Origin: Microbacteriaceae bacterium
Lineage (GTDB): Bacteria > Actinomycetota > Actinomycetes > Actinomycetales > Microbacteriaceae
Length of the DNA stretch: 64,000 nt
NCBI GenBank assembly: GCA_025464995.1
Contig: JAODMO010000016.1
Coordinates: 1 to 64,000 of the forward strand
Reading direction: 5' to 3'
The position numbers and the translations under genes are program-made. The notes beneath the pieces are model-generated. The model ran no database searches and had not been told where the DNA came from. It was given only the letters and a program-made list of their open reading frames with translations. Positions 1-7,731 of the stretch are shown in pieces. The first letter of the stretch is position 1. The number at the start of each line of letters is the position of its first letter.

Positions 1-1
1 C

Positions 2-1264
2 CTCGTGCTCGGCACGGTCGTGCCCGGCATGGCGAACGCCCACTCGCACGCATTCCACCGGATGCTGCGTGGCCGCACCCACAACGAGGGCGGCGACTTC
101 TGGCGCTGGCGGCGCTCGATGTACGACACAGCCGCGCGACTCGACCCCGCCCGGTACCGCGAGGTGGCCCGCGCCGTCTTCGCGGAGATGCTCGTGAGCG
201 GCTGGACGGCCGTCGGCGAGTTCCACTACCTGCACCACACCCGCGACGGCACGCCGTACGCCGTCGCGCACGCGATGGAGCTCGCCGTGGTCGAGGCCGC
301 GCTCGACGTCGGCATCCGGCTAGTGCTGCTCGACACCGCATACCTCGCGGGCGGCATCGGCCTGCCGCTCGAGCCCGCCCAACGCGCGTTCGGCGACGGC
401 TCCGCCGAACGGTGGCTGCTCCGCTGGCGATCGCTGCGTGACCGGGTGGCGTCGCTCGGCGATGCGCACCCTCGCGGCTCCCGCATAACGCTCGGTGCCG
501 CCGTCCACTCGGTGCGTGCCGTGCCGGCCGACGACATCCGCGAGATCGTCGCGGGCCTGCCGACGGGCGTTCCGCTCCACGTGCACCTCTCCGAGCAGCC
601 TCGCGAGAATGTCGACAGCGAGTCGGCGTACGGCGTCACGCCCGCTCGGCTGCTCAGCGTCGTAGGCGCGCTGCACCCCGGTGCCAGCGTCATCCACGCG
701 ACCCATCTCGATGCCGCCGACATCGCCCTCATCGGCGCGTGCGGAGCCACCGTGGTGATGTGCCCGACGACCGAGGCCGACCTCGGCGACGGCATCGGCG
801 CGGCGCGTGCGCTGGCCGACGCCGGTGCGCCGGTGGCCCTCGGCTCCGACCAGAACGCAGTCATCGACCCGTTTCTCGAGATGCGCGGGCTCGAGGCCGG
901 CGAGCGGCTGGCCTCGGGCCGGCGCGGCCGGTTCGACCCCTCAGAGCTGCTCCGGGCCGCGACATCCGCGGGGTATGCAGCCCTCGGTCTGGGTCGGCAC
1001 TCGGTGCGGGTCGGGGACTGGTGCGACCTCGTCGAGGTGTCCACGCGGTCGGTGCGCACCGTGGGGTCGGCGCCCGAGCAGTTGCCGATGACCGCGACCG
1101 CGAGCGACGTGCTGCGCGTCATCGTCGGCGGCGAACTCGTCGCCGACGGCGGGCGGCTCGCACGGCCTCCGGGCGGGAGCCTGAGCCTCCGCCCCGAGAA
1201 CCTGCTGCGGTCGGCCGTCTCGGCCGTCGACCGCGCGACCGTCCGACCCGCGAACGAGGAGTGA
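2..1264 (+). CDS. hutF: Formimidoylglutamate deiminase HutF, 5' partial
   Basis: The open frame enters from the left edge, so the true start lies outside the window; about 420 C-terminal residues are present. It belongs to the amidohydrolase superfamily. The metal-binding N-terminal motif NAHSHAFHR is followed by the HATHLD and LGSDQNA segments that carry the later metal and catalytic ligands. The family deiminates N-formimino-L-glutamate to N-formyl-L-glutamate in the five-step histidine degradation route. It ends 3 bp before hutI, so the two are almost certainly cotranscribed, and the rest of the hut genes should lie to the left. Assignment over guanine deaminase and other amidohydrolases rests on the pairing with hutI. 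Confidence 0.9.
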   Translation, partial: LVLGTVVPGMANAHSHAFHRMLRGRTHNEGGDFWRWRRSMYDTAARLDPARYREVARAVFAEMLVSGWTAVGEFHYLHHTRDGTPYAVAHAMELAVVEAALDVGIRLVLLDTAYLAGGIGLPLEPAQRAFGDGSAERWLLRWRSLRDRVASLGDAHPRGSRITLGAAVHSVRAVPADDIREIVAGLPTGVPLHVHLSEQPRENVDSESAYGVTPARLLSVVGALHPGASVIHATHLDAADIALIGACGATVVMCPTTEADLGDGIGAARALADAGAPVALGSDQNAVIDPFLEMRGLEAGERLASGRRGRFDPSELLRAATSAGYAALGLGRHSVRVGDWCDLVEVSTRSVRTVGSAPEQLPMTATASDVLRVIVGGELVADGGRLARPPGGSLSLRPENLLRSAVSAVDRATVRPANEE

Positions 1265-1267
1265 CCC

Positions 1268-2485
1268 GTGGCATCCGAGCTGATCACCGGCATCGCCGAA
1301 CTCACCACGCAGGCGGGCGACGACTCGGGGTCGCCCGCCAATCGGGTCACCGGCGCCGCACTCGTCGTGGACGACGGTCGCATCGCGTGGATCGGCGACG
1401 CCTCGGCTGTTCCCGACGCCGACGCGCGCACGGATGTCGGCGGACGGGCCGTGCTGCCCGGCTGGGTGGACACCCACACCCACCTGGTCTTCGCGGGCGA
1501 CCGCTCGGCGGAGTTCGGCGCGCGCATGGCCGGTGAGCGGTACTCGGCGGGCGGCATCGCGACGACCGTCGCCGCCACCCGCGAGGCGTCCGAGCAGCAG
1601 CTCGTCGACAATGCGCTCCGCCTGCGGCGCGAGGCACTGCTGCAGGGCACCACCTTCCTCGAGACGAAGACCGGATACGGGCTCGACCTGGATACCGAGC
1701 TGCGTTCGGCGCGGGCGGCGGCACGCGTCGCCGACGTCGTGACCTACCTGGGCGCTCACACCGTGCCGCCGGGGGCCGACCGGCGCAACTACCTCGACCT
1801 CGTCACCGGAGCGATGCTCGAGGCGGTCGGCCCGTACGTCTCCTTCATCGACGTCTTCTGCGAGGAGGGCGCCTTCACCGTCGACGAGTCGCGGGAGGTG
1901 CTCCTCGCGGGCCGCTCGGCGGGGCTCGGGCTGCGCGTGCACGGCAACCAGCTCGGCCGCAGCGGCGGAGTCGCCCTCGCCGTGGAACTCGGCGCCGCGA
2001 GCGTCGACCACTGCAACCACCTCGACGACAGCGATCTCGACGCCCTCGCGTCCTCGGGAACCGTCGCGACCCTCCTGCCAGCGTGCGACCTCTCCACCCG
2101 CGAACCGCTCGCCCCCGCGCGCCGCCTTCTCGACGCCGGGGCGTCCATCGCCATCGCGACGAACTGCAACCCGGGCAGTTCGTACACCACGTCGATGTCC
2201 TACTGCGTCGCGACCGCGGTGCTGCAGATGCGCCTGGGCATCGCGGAGGCGGTTTGGGCGGCGACCCGCGGCGCGGCGCTGGCCATCGGTGTCGACGGCG
2301 GAACGGATGCGGTCGGAGCGCTGCGGATCGGCGGCGCGGCCGACTTCCAGGTGCTGAACGCACCGTCGGTCTCCCACCTCGCCTATCGGCCGGGCGTGCC
2401 TCTCACGGCGGCGGTGTGGAAGGGCGGAACCCGCGTGAGGGCGTCAGACGGCGCCATCCCGCGTTCCGTCTCCGGCGAGTCATAG
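1268..2485 (+). CDS. hutI: Imidazolonepropionase HutI
   Basis: A complete 405-residue amidohydrolase that hydrolyses 4-imidazolone-5-propionate to N-formimino-L-glutamate, the step just before HutF. The DTHTHLVFAGDR motif near residue 75 carries the HxH metal ligands, KTGYGLD near residue 138 is characteristic of the family, and the HGNQLG segment carries a further His. GTG is the start, 3 bp after the hutF stop, with a GAGGAGTGA Shine-Dalgarno overlapping the end of hutF. Length is normal for the family. The pair indicates histidine use as a carbon and nitrogen source. Confidence 0.95.
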   Translation: MASELITGIAELTTQAGDDSGSPANRVTGAALVVDDGRIAWIGDASAVPDADARTDVGGRAVLPGWVDTHTHLVFAGDRSAEFGARMAGERYSAGGIATTVAATREASEQQLVDNALRLRREALLQGTTFLETKTGYGLDLDTELRSARAAARVADVVTYLGAHTVPPGADRRNYLDLVTGAMLEAVGPYVSFIDVFCEEGAFTVDESREVLLAGRSAGLGLRVHGNQLGRSGGVALAVELGAASVDHCNHLDDSDLDALASSGTVATLLPACDLSTREPLAPARRLLDAGASIAIATNCNPGSSYTTSMSYCVATAVLQMRLGIAEAVWAATRGAALAIGVDGGTDAVGALRIGGAADFQVLNAPSVSHLAYRPGVPLTAAVWKGGTRVRASDGAIPRSVSGES

Positions 2486-2495
2486 GCGGTACGGC

Positions 2496-3341
2496 CTAAC
2501 CCGCGTGCACGCCGTGACCGACCACCACGGTCGGGCAGTCGACCGCCACCACGATCTCGTGGCTCACCGACCCGAGCAGGATGCGCCGGATGCCGACGAG
2601 TCCGCGGCTGCCCACGACGAGAACCCCCGCCGTCTCCCCGGCCCGGAGAAGCGCTGCCGCGGCCGAGGCGTGCACCGAGTGGGCCTCGACGGCCACCGCG
2701 GGAACGCGGTCGGCGAGGTGGTCAACCGCGCCCGCGAGCAGCTGCTCGCTCTCGTCCTGCAGCATCTCGACGATCTCCGGGTGCATCGCCGGTTGGCCCT
2801 CGAGCAACACCGGTTCCATCCACGCGTGCACAACGTGCACGTGCTCCCGCCGCAACTCGGCCTCGTGCCCCGCGAATTCGAGCGCGACGACCGCCTCGGG
2901 GCTGCCGTCGTAGCCGACCACGACACCGGTGTGCCGGGCGGGCATGTCGGGCGGGATGATCGCGACCGGCCCGGACGCCGACGCCGCGAGGCGCGCGCCG
3001 ATCGACCAGCCGCGGCGGAACCAGCGTCCGGTGCGCGCATGGGTGCCGACGGCGAGCACGACCCGTTCGTCGCTGAAGCTCAACAGCTCAGCGAGCGGAT
3101 CGCCGTGGCGCACGACCGTCGAGACCGAACAGCCGGGCATGGTGATCCGCGCGTGCTCGGCAGCGGCATCCATCGCGTCGACGACACGCACGGCGTCGTC
3201 GACGGTGCGTCCGACCGACTCGTCGACGACGTGCACGAGCGTCACCGTGCCGCCGCGCACCGCTTCGCGCGCGAGCGCCCAGTCGAGCGCGGCGGCGGCC
3301 GCCGGGGTGTCATCCCAGGCCACCAGGGTCGACTCGTCCAT
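2496..3341 (-). CDS. Universal stress protein, tandem UspA domains
   Basis: A 281-residue cytosolic protein made of two Usp folds, roughly residues 1-138 and 145-281. The second domain has the ATP-binding pattern G-x2-G-x9-G-S (GSRG at 244-247, GS at 257-258). The first domain has a degenerate version, so perhaps only one half binds nucleotide. Tandem Usp proteins are common in actinobacteria and are usually linked to redox, hypoxia or stationary-phase responses. The gene converges on hutI, with stops only about 10 bp apart. The ATG is preceded by GAGGAG, which directly follows a strong hairpin at 3352-3376. Confidence 0.88.
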   Translation of the reverse strand: MDESTLVAWDDTPAAAAALDWALAREAVRGGTVTLVHVVDESVGRTVDDAVRVVDAMDAAAEHARITMPGCSVSTVVRHGDPLAELLSFSDERVVLAVGTHARTGRWFRRGWSIGARLAASASGPVAIIPPDMPARHTGVVVGYDGSPEAVVALEFAGHEAELRREHVHVVHAWMEPVLLEGQPAMHPEIVEMLQDESEQLLAGAVDHLADRVPAVAVEAHSVHASAAAALLRAGETAGVLVVGSRGLVGIRRILLGSVSHEIVVAVDCPTVVVGHGVHAG

Positions 3342-3351
3342 AAGGGCTCCT

Positions 3352-3376
3352 CAGCGGCCGCGTCGAGCGGCCGCTG
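3352..3376 (-). terminator. Strong hairpin between the EamA gene and the usp start
   Basis: A perfect 10-bp stem (3352-3361 with 3367-3376) closes a 5-base loop. On the minus strand it lies after the EamA stop and immediately before the GAGGAG ribosome site of the usp gene. There is no T tract. It may terminate EamA transcription or act as a 5'-UTR hairpin on usp mRNA. Confidence 0.4.
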
Positions 3377-3440
3377 CATAAGTCTGCTCTCGAAGCGGCC
3401 CCGGGCATAGGGGTGCATCACGCCGAATGGCTGCGTCGCC

Positions 3441-4388
3441 TCAGGTGCGCACGTGCTCCGGCACGACCGCCTCGAGCGGCGCGTCCGCCTTCTCCGACCG
3501 GACGAAACCGATGCCCAGGAGGATGAGCACTCCGCCGAGGAGTTGCGGCACGGTCAGCCGCTCGCCGAGCAGGAGCCACGCATAGAAGGTCGCAGCCACC
3601 ACCTCGAGCAGGCCGGCGAAGGACGCGATGCGCGAGCCGAGCATCTCACTCGCGGTGATGCTCGTGGCGTAGGCGACCGCGGTGCCCACCACCCCCACGA
3701 TCAGGAGAGGCTGCCACCACGGCACCGGGCTGCCGAACATCTCGACGGGACCGAAGGTGGCGGTGAACGGCACGATACCGGTGAGCCCGACCAGACCGAG
3801 CGCGACCCCGCCGAGCAGGAGACCGGCCGCGGCGAGTGCGACCGGCGGCAGGCCGTCGCTCGGTCGGGCGGCGATCACGTAGAACAGTGCGCACCCGACC
3901 ATGGCGACGAGGGCGAGAGCGAGCCCGAGCGGGTCGAAGCTGTTTCCGCCGCCAGGCGAGACGACGAGCACGAGACCTGCGAGGGCCACGACCGATCCGA
4001 TGAGCACGACCCGCTTGGGCACGCGACGGCTGCGCGCCCAGACGGCCACCACGAGCAGCAGCGGTGCCATGTATTCGATCAGGATCCCGGTGCCGACGGG
4101 GATGCGCTGGATGGCGGCGAAGTAGACGAGCTGCGTTCCGGCGACACCGATGAGCGCCATCCCGAGCACTCGATAGCGCCCGCGCCGCAGGGCGCCCCAG
4201 CGCCCACGGAGCGTGATGACGGCGATCGGCGCGAGCACGACGCCCCCGACGAGCACCCGCACGGTGACAGCGGCGGCCGGGCTCCAGCCTCCCTCGAGCA
4301 ACGGCTTGATGAGAGCGCCCGAGGTGCCGAACGTCGCCGCCGCGATGACCGCGACGATGAGACCGGCGGTTGTCGACGAGCGCTTCAT
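3441..4388 (-). CDS. EamA/DMT-family transporter
   Basis: A 315-residue polytopic protein with about ten hydrophobic segments arranged as two homologous five-helix EamA repeats, typical of drug/metabolite exporters such as RhaT/YdcZ-like carriers. The substrate cannot be read from sequence. The ATG is preceded by GAGGAGACCCC, a good ribosome site. It is transcribed divergently from the CGNR-type regulator at 4463, across a 74-bp gap, so that regulator is the obvious candidate to control it. Confidence 0.85.
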   Translation of the reverse strand: MKRSSTTAGLIVAVIAAATFGTSGALIKPLLEGGWSPAAAVTVRVLVGGVVLAPIAVITLRGRWGALRRGRYRVLGMALIGVAGTQLVYFAAIQRIPVGTGILIEYMAPLLLVVAVWARSRRVPKRVVLIGSVVALAGLVLVVSPGGGNSFDPLGLALALVAMVGCALFYVIAARPSDGLPPVALAAAGLLLGGVALGLVGLTGIVPFTATFGPVEMFGSPVPWWQPLLIVGVVGTAVAYATSITASEMLGSRIASFAGLLEVVAATFYAWLLLGERLTVPQLLGGVLILLGIGFVRSEKADAPLEAVVPEHVRT

Positions 4389-4462
4389 GGGGGGTCTCCT
4401 CGCGTGGGTGTCTTGTCCGGGTGTGATGCCGACGCTAGTGTGGCTATCGGTAAGGAGTCAAA

Positions 4463-5014
4463 TTGCATTTTGCCCCTGACACGGAGGCGAGTCTCGGCTT
4501 CGCGGTCGCGCTCTGCAACACCGTCGCGTCGGCCACGAAGAGTGGTCGCGACGAACTGTGCACCCCGGCGGAACTCTCGGCCCTCGCGACTGCGCAGCGG
4601 TACTCCGGCCGGTTCGATCGCGATGAGGCGGAGCTGGCCGATGTGCGTGAGACGCGCTCCGCGCTGCGGCGCGTCTGGACACTCGATCGCGACGACGCCG
4701 TCGAGGTCGTCAACGGGATGCTGCGCGAGGCGTGCGCCCTGCCGCGGCTGTTCCGGCACGACTCCTTCGACTGGCACCTCCACGCGACCGACCAGGAGGC
4801 GCCGCTGGCCGAGCGGATGCGCGTCGAGGTGGCGCTCGCGCTCGTCGACGTCATCCGCACCGACGAGATGGGCCGGCTGCGGGCGTGCGCGGCATCGGAC
4901 TGCGGCGGCATCCTGCTCGACCTGTCGCGCAACGGCTCGAAGCGGTTCTGCAGCATCCGGTGCGGAAACCGGATGAACATGATCGCGTTCCGGGAGCGTG
5001 CCGCCGACGCCTGA
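4463..5014 (+). CDS. ABATE/CGNR zinc-finger transcriptional regulator
   Basis: A 183-residue protein with the actinobacterial ABATE-CGNR architecture: an N-terminal ligand-type domain and a C-terminal zinc finger with cysteines near 142, 147, 163 and 167. The last of these sits in the signature CGNR motif (167-170) and is followed by MNM and a basic tail. The family is thought to bind DNA and respond to stress or small molecules. The start is TTG at 4463, chosen because AAGGAG lies 5 bp upstream and no better start fits the frame. It is divergent from the EamA exporter. Its stop abuts a decayed membrane-protein gene. Confidence 0.82.
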   Translation: MHFAPDTEASLGFAVALCNTVASATKSGRDELCTPAELSALATAQRYSGRFDRDEAELADVRETRSALRRVWTLDRDDAVEVVNGMLREACALPRLFRHDSFDWHLHATDQEAPLAERMRVEVALALVDVIRTDEMGRLRACAASDCGGILLDLSRNGSKRFCSIRCGNRMNMIAFRERAADA

Positions 5015-5889
5015 CCGGGCGCGCCGGCGCCCTCCTCCTCATCGCCGTGCTCGTGTGGCGCACCCAGCGTCGGCAACCGGCGATCGTTTCGAGTGCTCTC
5101 GCCGCCACGAACGCCCTCGCCGCCCCCGTCGAGGGCACCGGCCGCGCCATCCTCGTCGGGTCCATCGCTGCGGTCGGGCTTCTCGGGCGCCGTCATCGTG
5201 GCGGTCGCGCGCGGCGTCGCGCACACCGCCGACGGCTCCGGCGTCGAGACGACCGGGCGACTCGGCGTGGACGCCCCGGTTCGCGCAGGGCCTCCACATC
5301 GTCGGCATCCCCGTGGTGGTGCTCTTCGAGTGCGCGGGTGTCGACTCGGTCGCCCTGGGCCCCGTCCGCGCGATCAGGCCACGACGCTGTTGTGCGCCGT
5401 CTACGTCGCCGGAGTACTCACCGATCGGATGCCGCTCACGGCGTTCGTGGCACGCACGGCCCTCGCGGCCGCGGTCATCGCCGCCCTCGTCGCACCGTTC
5501 TCGGGTGCGATCGACGACGTGGAGTGGGTGGGAGTGCCCGTCGCCGCCGCGCTGCTCATCACCGGCGCGCGCCGGCTCGCCCTCGAGCCGCCCGCGCGCA
5601 GCTGGCTGGCCCTCGGTGCGGGGCTCGCGGTGCTGCTGCTGCCCGCGCTCGCTGCGACACTCGGCGACCGCCCGGTGTGGCGGCTCGTCGCCATCGGCGT
5701 CGTCGCGATGGCCGCGCTCATGCATGGGACAGCCACGTTCGCACCGCAGATCCGCGCCGGGTACGAGCACCGAGTGGGGGGGTGTGAGCGGGCCTCGGCG
5801 GCGTCGTCATCATGGTGCTCGCCGCACTCTACGAACGCAGTCTCAGCGCGGCGCGCAACGCCGTGAAGGGCATCGCCGCGCTTCGATAG
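5015..5889 (+). pseudogene. Decayed SCO7613-like membrane protein remnant
   Basis: Pieces of one hydrophobic protein can be followed through successive frames. The first, running to about 5188 in frame 1, includes ALLLIAVLVWRTQ. The next, at about 5187-5270 in frame 2, includes SGAVIVAVARGVAHTADG. A third, at about 5281-5376 in frame 3, includes GLHIVGIPVVVLFE. The frame returns to 2 for 5377-5785 and ends in frame 1 with GGVVIMVLAALYERSLSAAR at 5797-5889. The final switch lies by a run of seven G at 5776-5782. The C-terminal pattern resembles the large actinobacterial SCO7613 C-terminal-domain membrane proteins, of which only a tail survives. Several frameshifts in under 1 kb, with clean neighbours, argue for real decay. 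Confidence 0.7.
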
Positions 5890-5899
5890 CGCTCGAGCG

Positions 5900-6130
5900 C
5901 TACTCGTCGCGCAGTCGCCGGTAGCGCCGCCGGTACACGAACACGAGGTAGAGGCTCAACGGAATCACGAGGATGAACCACAGCGAGGCCACCCACGACG
6001 GGAGGCGGTCGGGTTCGGCGATCCAGAGCACGCCGAAGGCGACGGTCATCGCGAAGAGCAGCATCGAGTTGTGGCTCGCCTGAAGCGCGTCGTGGAGCTC
6101 CTGCTCCCGGTCGTCCGGCTGGTTCGTCAC
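5900..6130 (-). CDS. Small two-helix membrane protein, unknown function
   Basis: A 76-residue protein with a charged N-terminus (TNQPDDREQELHDAL), two predicted membrane helices (about residues 25-42 and 48-67) and a very basic C-terminal tail (YRRRYRRLRDE). The tail is probably cytoplasmic by the positive-inside rule. GTG at 6130 is chosen because upstream residues in the frame look non-coding; GAGGGA sits almost directly against the GTG, so the start is uncertain. I do not recognise a named family. It converges on the remnant that ends at 5889. Confidence 0.55.
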   Translation of the reverse strand: MTNQPDDREQELHDALQASHNSMLLFAMTVAFGVLWIAEPDRLPSWVASLWFILVIPLSLYLVFVYRRRYRRLRDE

Positions 6131-6404
6131 TCCCTCATACTCGCAGCACGGGACGACACTCCGCAGGGGGTCGGGTCGGCTCGCGCCCGAGTACGCCTTG
6201 GCCGTACGTCTCGTGGCTGTCGATGACGAGGGGCATGTCGATTCCCACGGCGATGGGATGCGGTCGGCCCGATCGATCCGGAGGTGCTTGTGCTCGGCGG
6301 TGCCGTCCCCGGGTCGAGCGGGCACGTGCTGCAGGCGGCGAGCCGATCCGCCTGAGTTACGAACCCCTGACAGCATCGGCACCGGCTCGACTGCGCAGGT
6401 CGGG
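6131..6404. other. Intergenic region upstream of dps, no gene seen
   Basis: Between the small membrane protein and the dps promoter region lies about 270 bp with short open frames in several directions. None has a convincing ribosome site or recognisable residues. It may hold old coding debris, but I cannot name a parent gene. Confidence 0.4.
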
Positions 6405-6433
6405 TGAGGCAGGCCTTGTTTAGCGTTGCCTCA
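6405..6433. promoter_or_regulatory. Inverted repeat upstream of dps, candidate operator
   Basis: TGAGGCA at 6405-6411 is repeated inverted as TGCCTCA at 6427-6433, with a 15-base A/T-richer spacer (GGCCTTGTTTAGCGT), about 95 bp before the dps ATG. The half-sites loosely recall the TnAGG arms of DtxR/IdeR iron boxes, but the spacing is too wide for the canonical 19-bp box. A role in dps regulation is inferred from position only. Confidence 0.3.
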
Positions 6434-6525
6434 GCTTGCTTGCGGAATACACCGGGCTGAGTACCGTTGGACCACAAGTAGACGCCCTCCGCGGGCATCA
6501 CGGCAACGCAACAGGAGGAGTCCCC

Positions 6526-7014
6526 ATGACCGAAGTACAGGCTGTTCCGCAGAGTTCCATCGACGCCGACATCGTTTCGGGAGTCGCCCAGTTCCTCGGC
6601 CCGGTCGTCGTCGACCTCACCGCCCTCGCCGTCGACGGCAAGCAGGCGCACTGGCACGTGCGCGGCGCCAACTTCCAGGCGGTGCACGAGCTGCTCGACG
6701 TCGTCGTCGCCCACGCCCACGACTACGCGGACACCGCGGCGGAGCGGGTCGTGGCCCTCGGCCTGCCGCTCGACGTGCGCATCCAGACCGTGGGGCTGAA
6801 GACGACCACTCCGCCGCTCTCCGCCGGATTCCAGCAGTCCGACGCGACGATCGCGCAGGTCATCGCGTCGATCGACGCGACGCTCACGACCGTGCGCACC
6901 GCCGTCGCCGAACTCGCCGAGCTCGACCCCGTGAGCCAGGATGTTGCGATCGAGATCGCTCGCGGGCTCGAGAAGGACCGCTGGTTCCTCTTCGCCCACC
7001 TCGCCACGAAGTAG
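6526..7014 (+). CDS. dps: Dps-family DNA-binding ferritin
   Basis: A 162-residue protein of the Dps/ferritin-like family, which forms a 12-subunit shell that oxidises and stores iron and protects DNA from peroxide. The ferroxidase signature is visible: HWHVRG (His42, His44), His54, then D..A-D-TAAER with acidic ligands near 66-73. ATG at 6526 is chosen because AGGAGGAG lies 6-13 bp upstream, while the upstream residues in the frame look non-coding. It is monocistronic, followed by paired hairpins at 7067-7115. Confidence 0.93.
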   Translation: MTEVQAVPQSSIDADIVSGVAQFLGPVVVDLTALAVDGKQAHWHVRGANFQAVHELLDVVVAHAHDYADTAAERVVALGLPLDVRIQTVGLKTTTPPLSAGFQQSDATIAQVIASIDATLTTVRTAVAELAELDPVSQDVAIEIARGLEKDRWFLFAHLATK

Positions 7015-7066
7015 CGCCCGGGCGGGTTCCATGCGGCGGCGGCGGGCGGCCTGCTCTGCGGCGGGG

Positions 7067-7115
7067 GCTCGCGCAGCGAGCAGCGGCAGCTCGTTGAGCA
7101 GCTCGCGCGGCGAGC
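7067..7115. repeat. Twin GCTCGC-N3-GCGAGC hairpins after dps
   Basis: Two perfect 6-bp stems with 3-base loops (7067-7081 and 7101-7115) lie between dps and the convergent acetyltransferase gene. The second is followed by GCGAGCGTATCGAAAC, a phrase I recognise as a common dispersed intergenic motif of actinobacterial genomes. They may act as a bidirectional terminator. Confidence 0.45.
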
Positions 7116-7136
7116 GTATCGAAACGCCGCGGCGAG

Positions 7137-7703
7137 CTACTCGACGGGCGGGGCCGCGGGCAGCAACGCGTACATCGCCATGTCGACCCGTCCGCCGTTG
7201 ATGCGCTGCGAGCTGCGCAACACGCCCTCGAGCTCGAAGCCGAGGCGTGTCAGCAGGGCCCGGCTCCGCGCGTTGTGCACAGCCGTGCGTGCCTGGATGC
7301 GCCCGACGTCGCCGCGCTCCTCGAGGTACCGCACGAGGGCCGCGATGCTGTCGTACGCCGTGCCCGTTCCCTCCGCGCTCGCATCGACCCAGTAGCCGAT
7401 CTCGGCGGTGCCCTCCGCCTTGTCGATGCGCGCGGTGCAGCTGCCCGCGAGCGCCCCGTCTCGACGGATGACGAGCGGCACCGACGCTCCCGACGTGTAG
7501 GCCTGGGCCTGCCACGCGAGGTACACGCGGATGCCCGAGAGCGTCTGCGGCTCCCCCGCCCACGGTTCCCAGAGGGCGAGACGTGTCGCGTTACGGGCGA
7601 CGAGCTCGAAATACGGCTCGGCCATCGAAGACGACATCGGCTCGAGCGTGAGCCCGGGGCGCACCTCGAGCGGGAAGGGCGACGCCCTGCGCTCCGCCGT
7701 CAC
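7137..7703 (-). CDS. GNAT-family N-acetyltransferase (RimJ/RimL-like)
   Basis: A protein of about 188 residues with the RimJ/RimL-type GNAT fold. It has an N-terminal LEVRPGLTLEPM strand, the core segment AEIGYWVDASAEGTGTAYDS in the acetyl-CoA pyrophosphate-binding region, and the C-terminal NARSRALLTRLGFELEGVLR pattern typical of protein-N-terminal or small-molecule acetyltransferases. The substrate is unknown. The GTG at 7703 or 7715 follows the amidohydrolase stop (7732) by 16-28 bp, so it is probably the last gene of that operon. The longer open frame inside the amidohydrolase gene is a shadow. Confidence 0.85.
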   Translation of the reverse strand: MTAERRASPFPLEVRPGLTLEPMSSSMAEPYFELVARNATRLALWEPWAGEPQTLSGIRVYLAWQAQAYTSGASVPLVIRRDGALAGSCTARIDKAEGTAEIGYWVDASAEGTGTAYDSIAALVRYLEERGDVGRIQARTAVHNARSRALLTRLGFELEGVLRSSQRINGGRVDMAMYALLPAAPPVE

Positions 7704-7731
7704 CTCGCCCGCCACGATGGTCGGCCCGTCG

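Noticed and set aside
226-1653. Long minus-strand open frame antisense to hutF and hutI
   Set aside because: Ser/Arg/Pro/Ala-rich shadow of two clear enzyme genes, with no ribosome site or recognisable domain.
6405-6433. Canonical DtxR/IdeR iron box upstream of dps
   Set aside because: Aligning the 19-bp consensus gave only a partial match; only the wider inverted repeat is reported.
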